Both the position numbers and the translations under genes were made by a program. From Nitrospira sp. (GTDB taxonomy: Bacteria > Nitrospirota > Nitrospiria > Nitrospirales > Nitrospiraceae), in the NCBI GenBank assembly GCA_005239465.1, contig SPAW01000029.1, forward strand, positions 1-64,000: a stretch of DNA of 64,000 nucleotides, in the 5' to 3' direction. The notes under the pieces were generated by a model. That model did no database searches, was not told the origin of the DNA, and was given only the letters and a program-made list of their open reading frames with translations. Positions 63,001 through 64,000 of this stretch are shown here, piece after piece. Every line of letters begins with the position of its first letter. The stretch's first letter is position 1.

Positions 63001-63264
63001 GTATTCCGACACCCCTCGGACCCGTTTGACTCTGGGTCCCGCGAGCAGAGAGGTCACGACCGGATATGTGATCTGATCCTCGATGAGTGTGGGGCTCCGG
63101 CCTGGCCATTCGGTGTAAATGATCACCTGGACATCAGACAGATCCGGGATCGCATCCAGTGGAACCTGAAACACCGCCCACAGGCCCCAGGCTGCCAACA
63201 GCACCACACAGAGGATGACTAGGATCGGATTGCGGGCACTCCCTTCAATGAGTCGCGCGATCAT
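60085..63264 (-). CDS. cusA: Copper/silver RND efflux pump (CusA-type)
   Basis: A 1059-residue RND pump. The TM4 signature is [25 protein letters not shown], the CusA/SilA form for monovalent copper and silver. The N-terminus has [22 protein letters not shown], and the periplasmic methionine-rich central region is present. It is preceded by the CusB-like gene on the same strand. Its function is copper or silver export from the periplasm. Confidence 0.94.
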   Translation of the reverse strand: [1059 protein letters not shown]

Positions 63265-63314
63265 TGTTTCTCCCCCTCCCCCCCCGCGGGCGCCGAGACG
63301 CCCGCCTTTCCCAA

Positions 63315-64000
63315 CTACATGCCTCCCCCGGCTACCGAGAACTGAAACTTTTCGGCGATCGGCGGTCGCCCTGGCACCGTCACGTTGACCGTCACCACCC
63401 AGGTGCCGCCCATGCCAAACATCACCTTGCCTTCGTAGAGCCCTTCCTTGGTATGGTGCGCCGTCACCTTGGAATCGGTCATGCCTGGCATCGGCATGGT
63501 ATAGACGAACACGACTTGCGCATTGGTCGCTGGCTGGCCGGCCTGATCTGTGAGCTTGAGCTTGAGCAGAACTTCACCAGCCTTGGGTTTTTCCGGCACT
63601 GTAGTCAACGTGAGGGACAAACCGGCGACCTGACGGGTCTCTGTAACGGATGGTCCCTTCACCCCCTCCATGCCCGCCATACCGTCCATCCCTTTCATTC
63701 CCTTCATACCCTCCATTCCTTTCATGCTGCCCATGTCCATGCCTTCCATACCCTCCATCTTGGCTTCATGGGCGCCACGCATCTGCCAGTCGGCCATCCC
63801 GATCCGGCCCATCATGGCTTGCATACTGGACGCTGAAGTCAATTTGCTCTCTGCGTCCAACAAGAAATTGGCCGAAGTGACGATGCGCTCCCCTTCTGTG
63901 AGTCCTTCCATCACTTCCACGTAATCCTGGCTCCGCCTCCCCAGCTTGACTGAAGCCGGCTCATACCGGCCTTGCCCCCGATCCATGAACACGAGTTGGC
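63315..64000 (-). CDS. cusB: CusB-like membrane fusion protein with Met-rich linker and FixH-like domain, partial
   Basis: The gene is cut by the window edge; only the last 228 codons are visible. VKLGRRSQDYVEVMEGLTEGERIV matches the end of CusB adaptors. Next comes a low-complexity Met/Gly/Glu stretch (about 40 residues with many MEGM and MKGM units), then a C-terminal domain (SLTLTTVPEKPKAGEVLLKL, then GMGGTWVVTVNV) resembling FixH/YtkA-like copper-binding domains. The fusion would place several Cu(I) sites beside the pump. It precedes cusA by 50 bp. Confidence 0.85.
   Translation of the reverse strand, partial: QLVFMDRGQGRYEPASVKLGRRSQDYVEVMEGLTEGERIVTSANFLLDAESKLTSASSMQAMMGRIGMADWQMRGAHEAKMEGMEGMDMGSMKGMEGMKGMKGMDGMAGMEGVKGPSVTETRQVAGLSLTLTTVPEKPKAGEVLLKLKLTDQAGQPATNAQVVFVYTMPMPGMTDSKVTAHHTKEGLYEGKVMFGMGGTWVVTVNVTVPGRPPIAEKFQFSVAGGGM

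Noticed and set aside
1-64000. CRISPR arrays, tRNA and rRNA genes
   Set aside because: No regularly spaced direct repeats, clover-leaf sequences or rRNA segments were seen.

Overview
The window looks like a chromosomal segment of a Nitrospira-type bacterium (phylum Nitrospirota). This rests on the mix of hopanoid/carotenoid lipid genes, arrays of PilZ proteins, cytochrome and metal-efflux genes and repeat-filled spacers. It is an inference from gene content, since no rRNA or other phylogenetic marker is present. I saw no tRNA, rRNA or CRISPR array.

Layout. 1-2.3 kb: a partial IS3-family element that has cut off a PD-(D/E)XK nuclease-like gene, then a methyltransferase. 3.0-12.5 kb: an apparent phosphonate/phosphonolipid locus. 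On the minus strand it has a two-subunit phosphonopyruvate decarboxylase, 2-aminoethylphosphonate transaminase, a nucleotidyltransferase, a CDP-alcohol phosphatidyltransferase with an N-terminal nucleotidyltransferase-like half, and a flippase-like membrane protein. On the plus strand are two paralogous exported proteins and a PEP mutase-nucleotidyltransferase fusion whose active-site loop departs from the family signature. 12.7-14.7 kb: four tandem PilZ proteins. 15.0-16.9 kb: arsR-acr3-arsC with two matching operator dyads. 17.0-22.1 kb: a TetR-controlled RND efflux operon without an outer-membrane gene. 22.1-30.9 kb: small and hypothetical genes, including three consecutive broken genes and an AdoMetDC-like protein with a changed processing site.

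30.9-38.3 kb is a defence/mobile region. It holds a type III restriction-modification operon (mod, ORF6N, res) next to a 2.2-kb unit with 16-bp terminal inverted repeats and an exact 8-bp target duplication. That unit keeps only the tail of an IS1-type transposase and carries a trypsin-like protease and a membrane protein. 38.3-41.2 kb: polyprenyl synthase, HpnA-like and CruF-like genes. 41.5-47.7 kb: lipoprotein, cytochrome c, holin-like membrane protein, a GAF sensor kinase lacking its phospho-accepting histidine, and 3-methyladenine glycosylase. 47.8-50.9 kb: a nikR-DUF3842-TonB receptor operon behind a NikR-type operator. 50.9-64 kb: HtrA protease, a czcCBA-type divalent metal efflux operon with a His-rich protein, and a cus-type copper/silver efflux operon with a Met-rich fusion protein and a diheme cytochrome.

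A dispersed element of roughly 190-285 bp with terminal inverted repeats and a covarying central hairpin occurs three times (4.4, 22.6 and 30.0 kb). Many other spacers hold short word-like repeats. Metal resistance (As, Ni, divalent metals, Cu/Ag), envelope lipid modification and cyclic-di-GMP-type signalling are the recurring themes.
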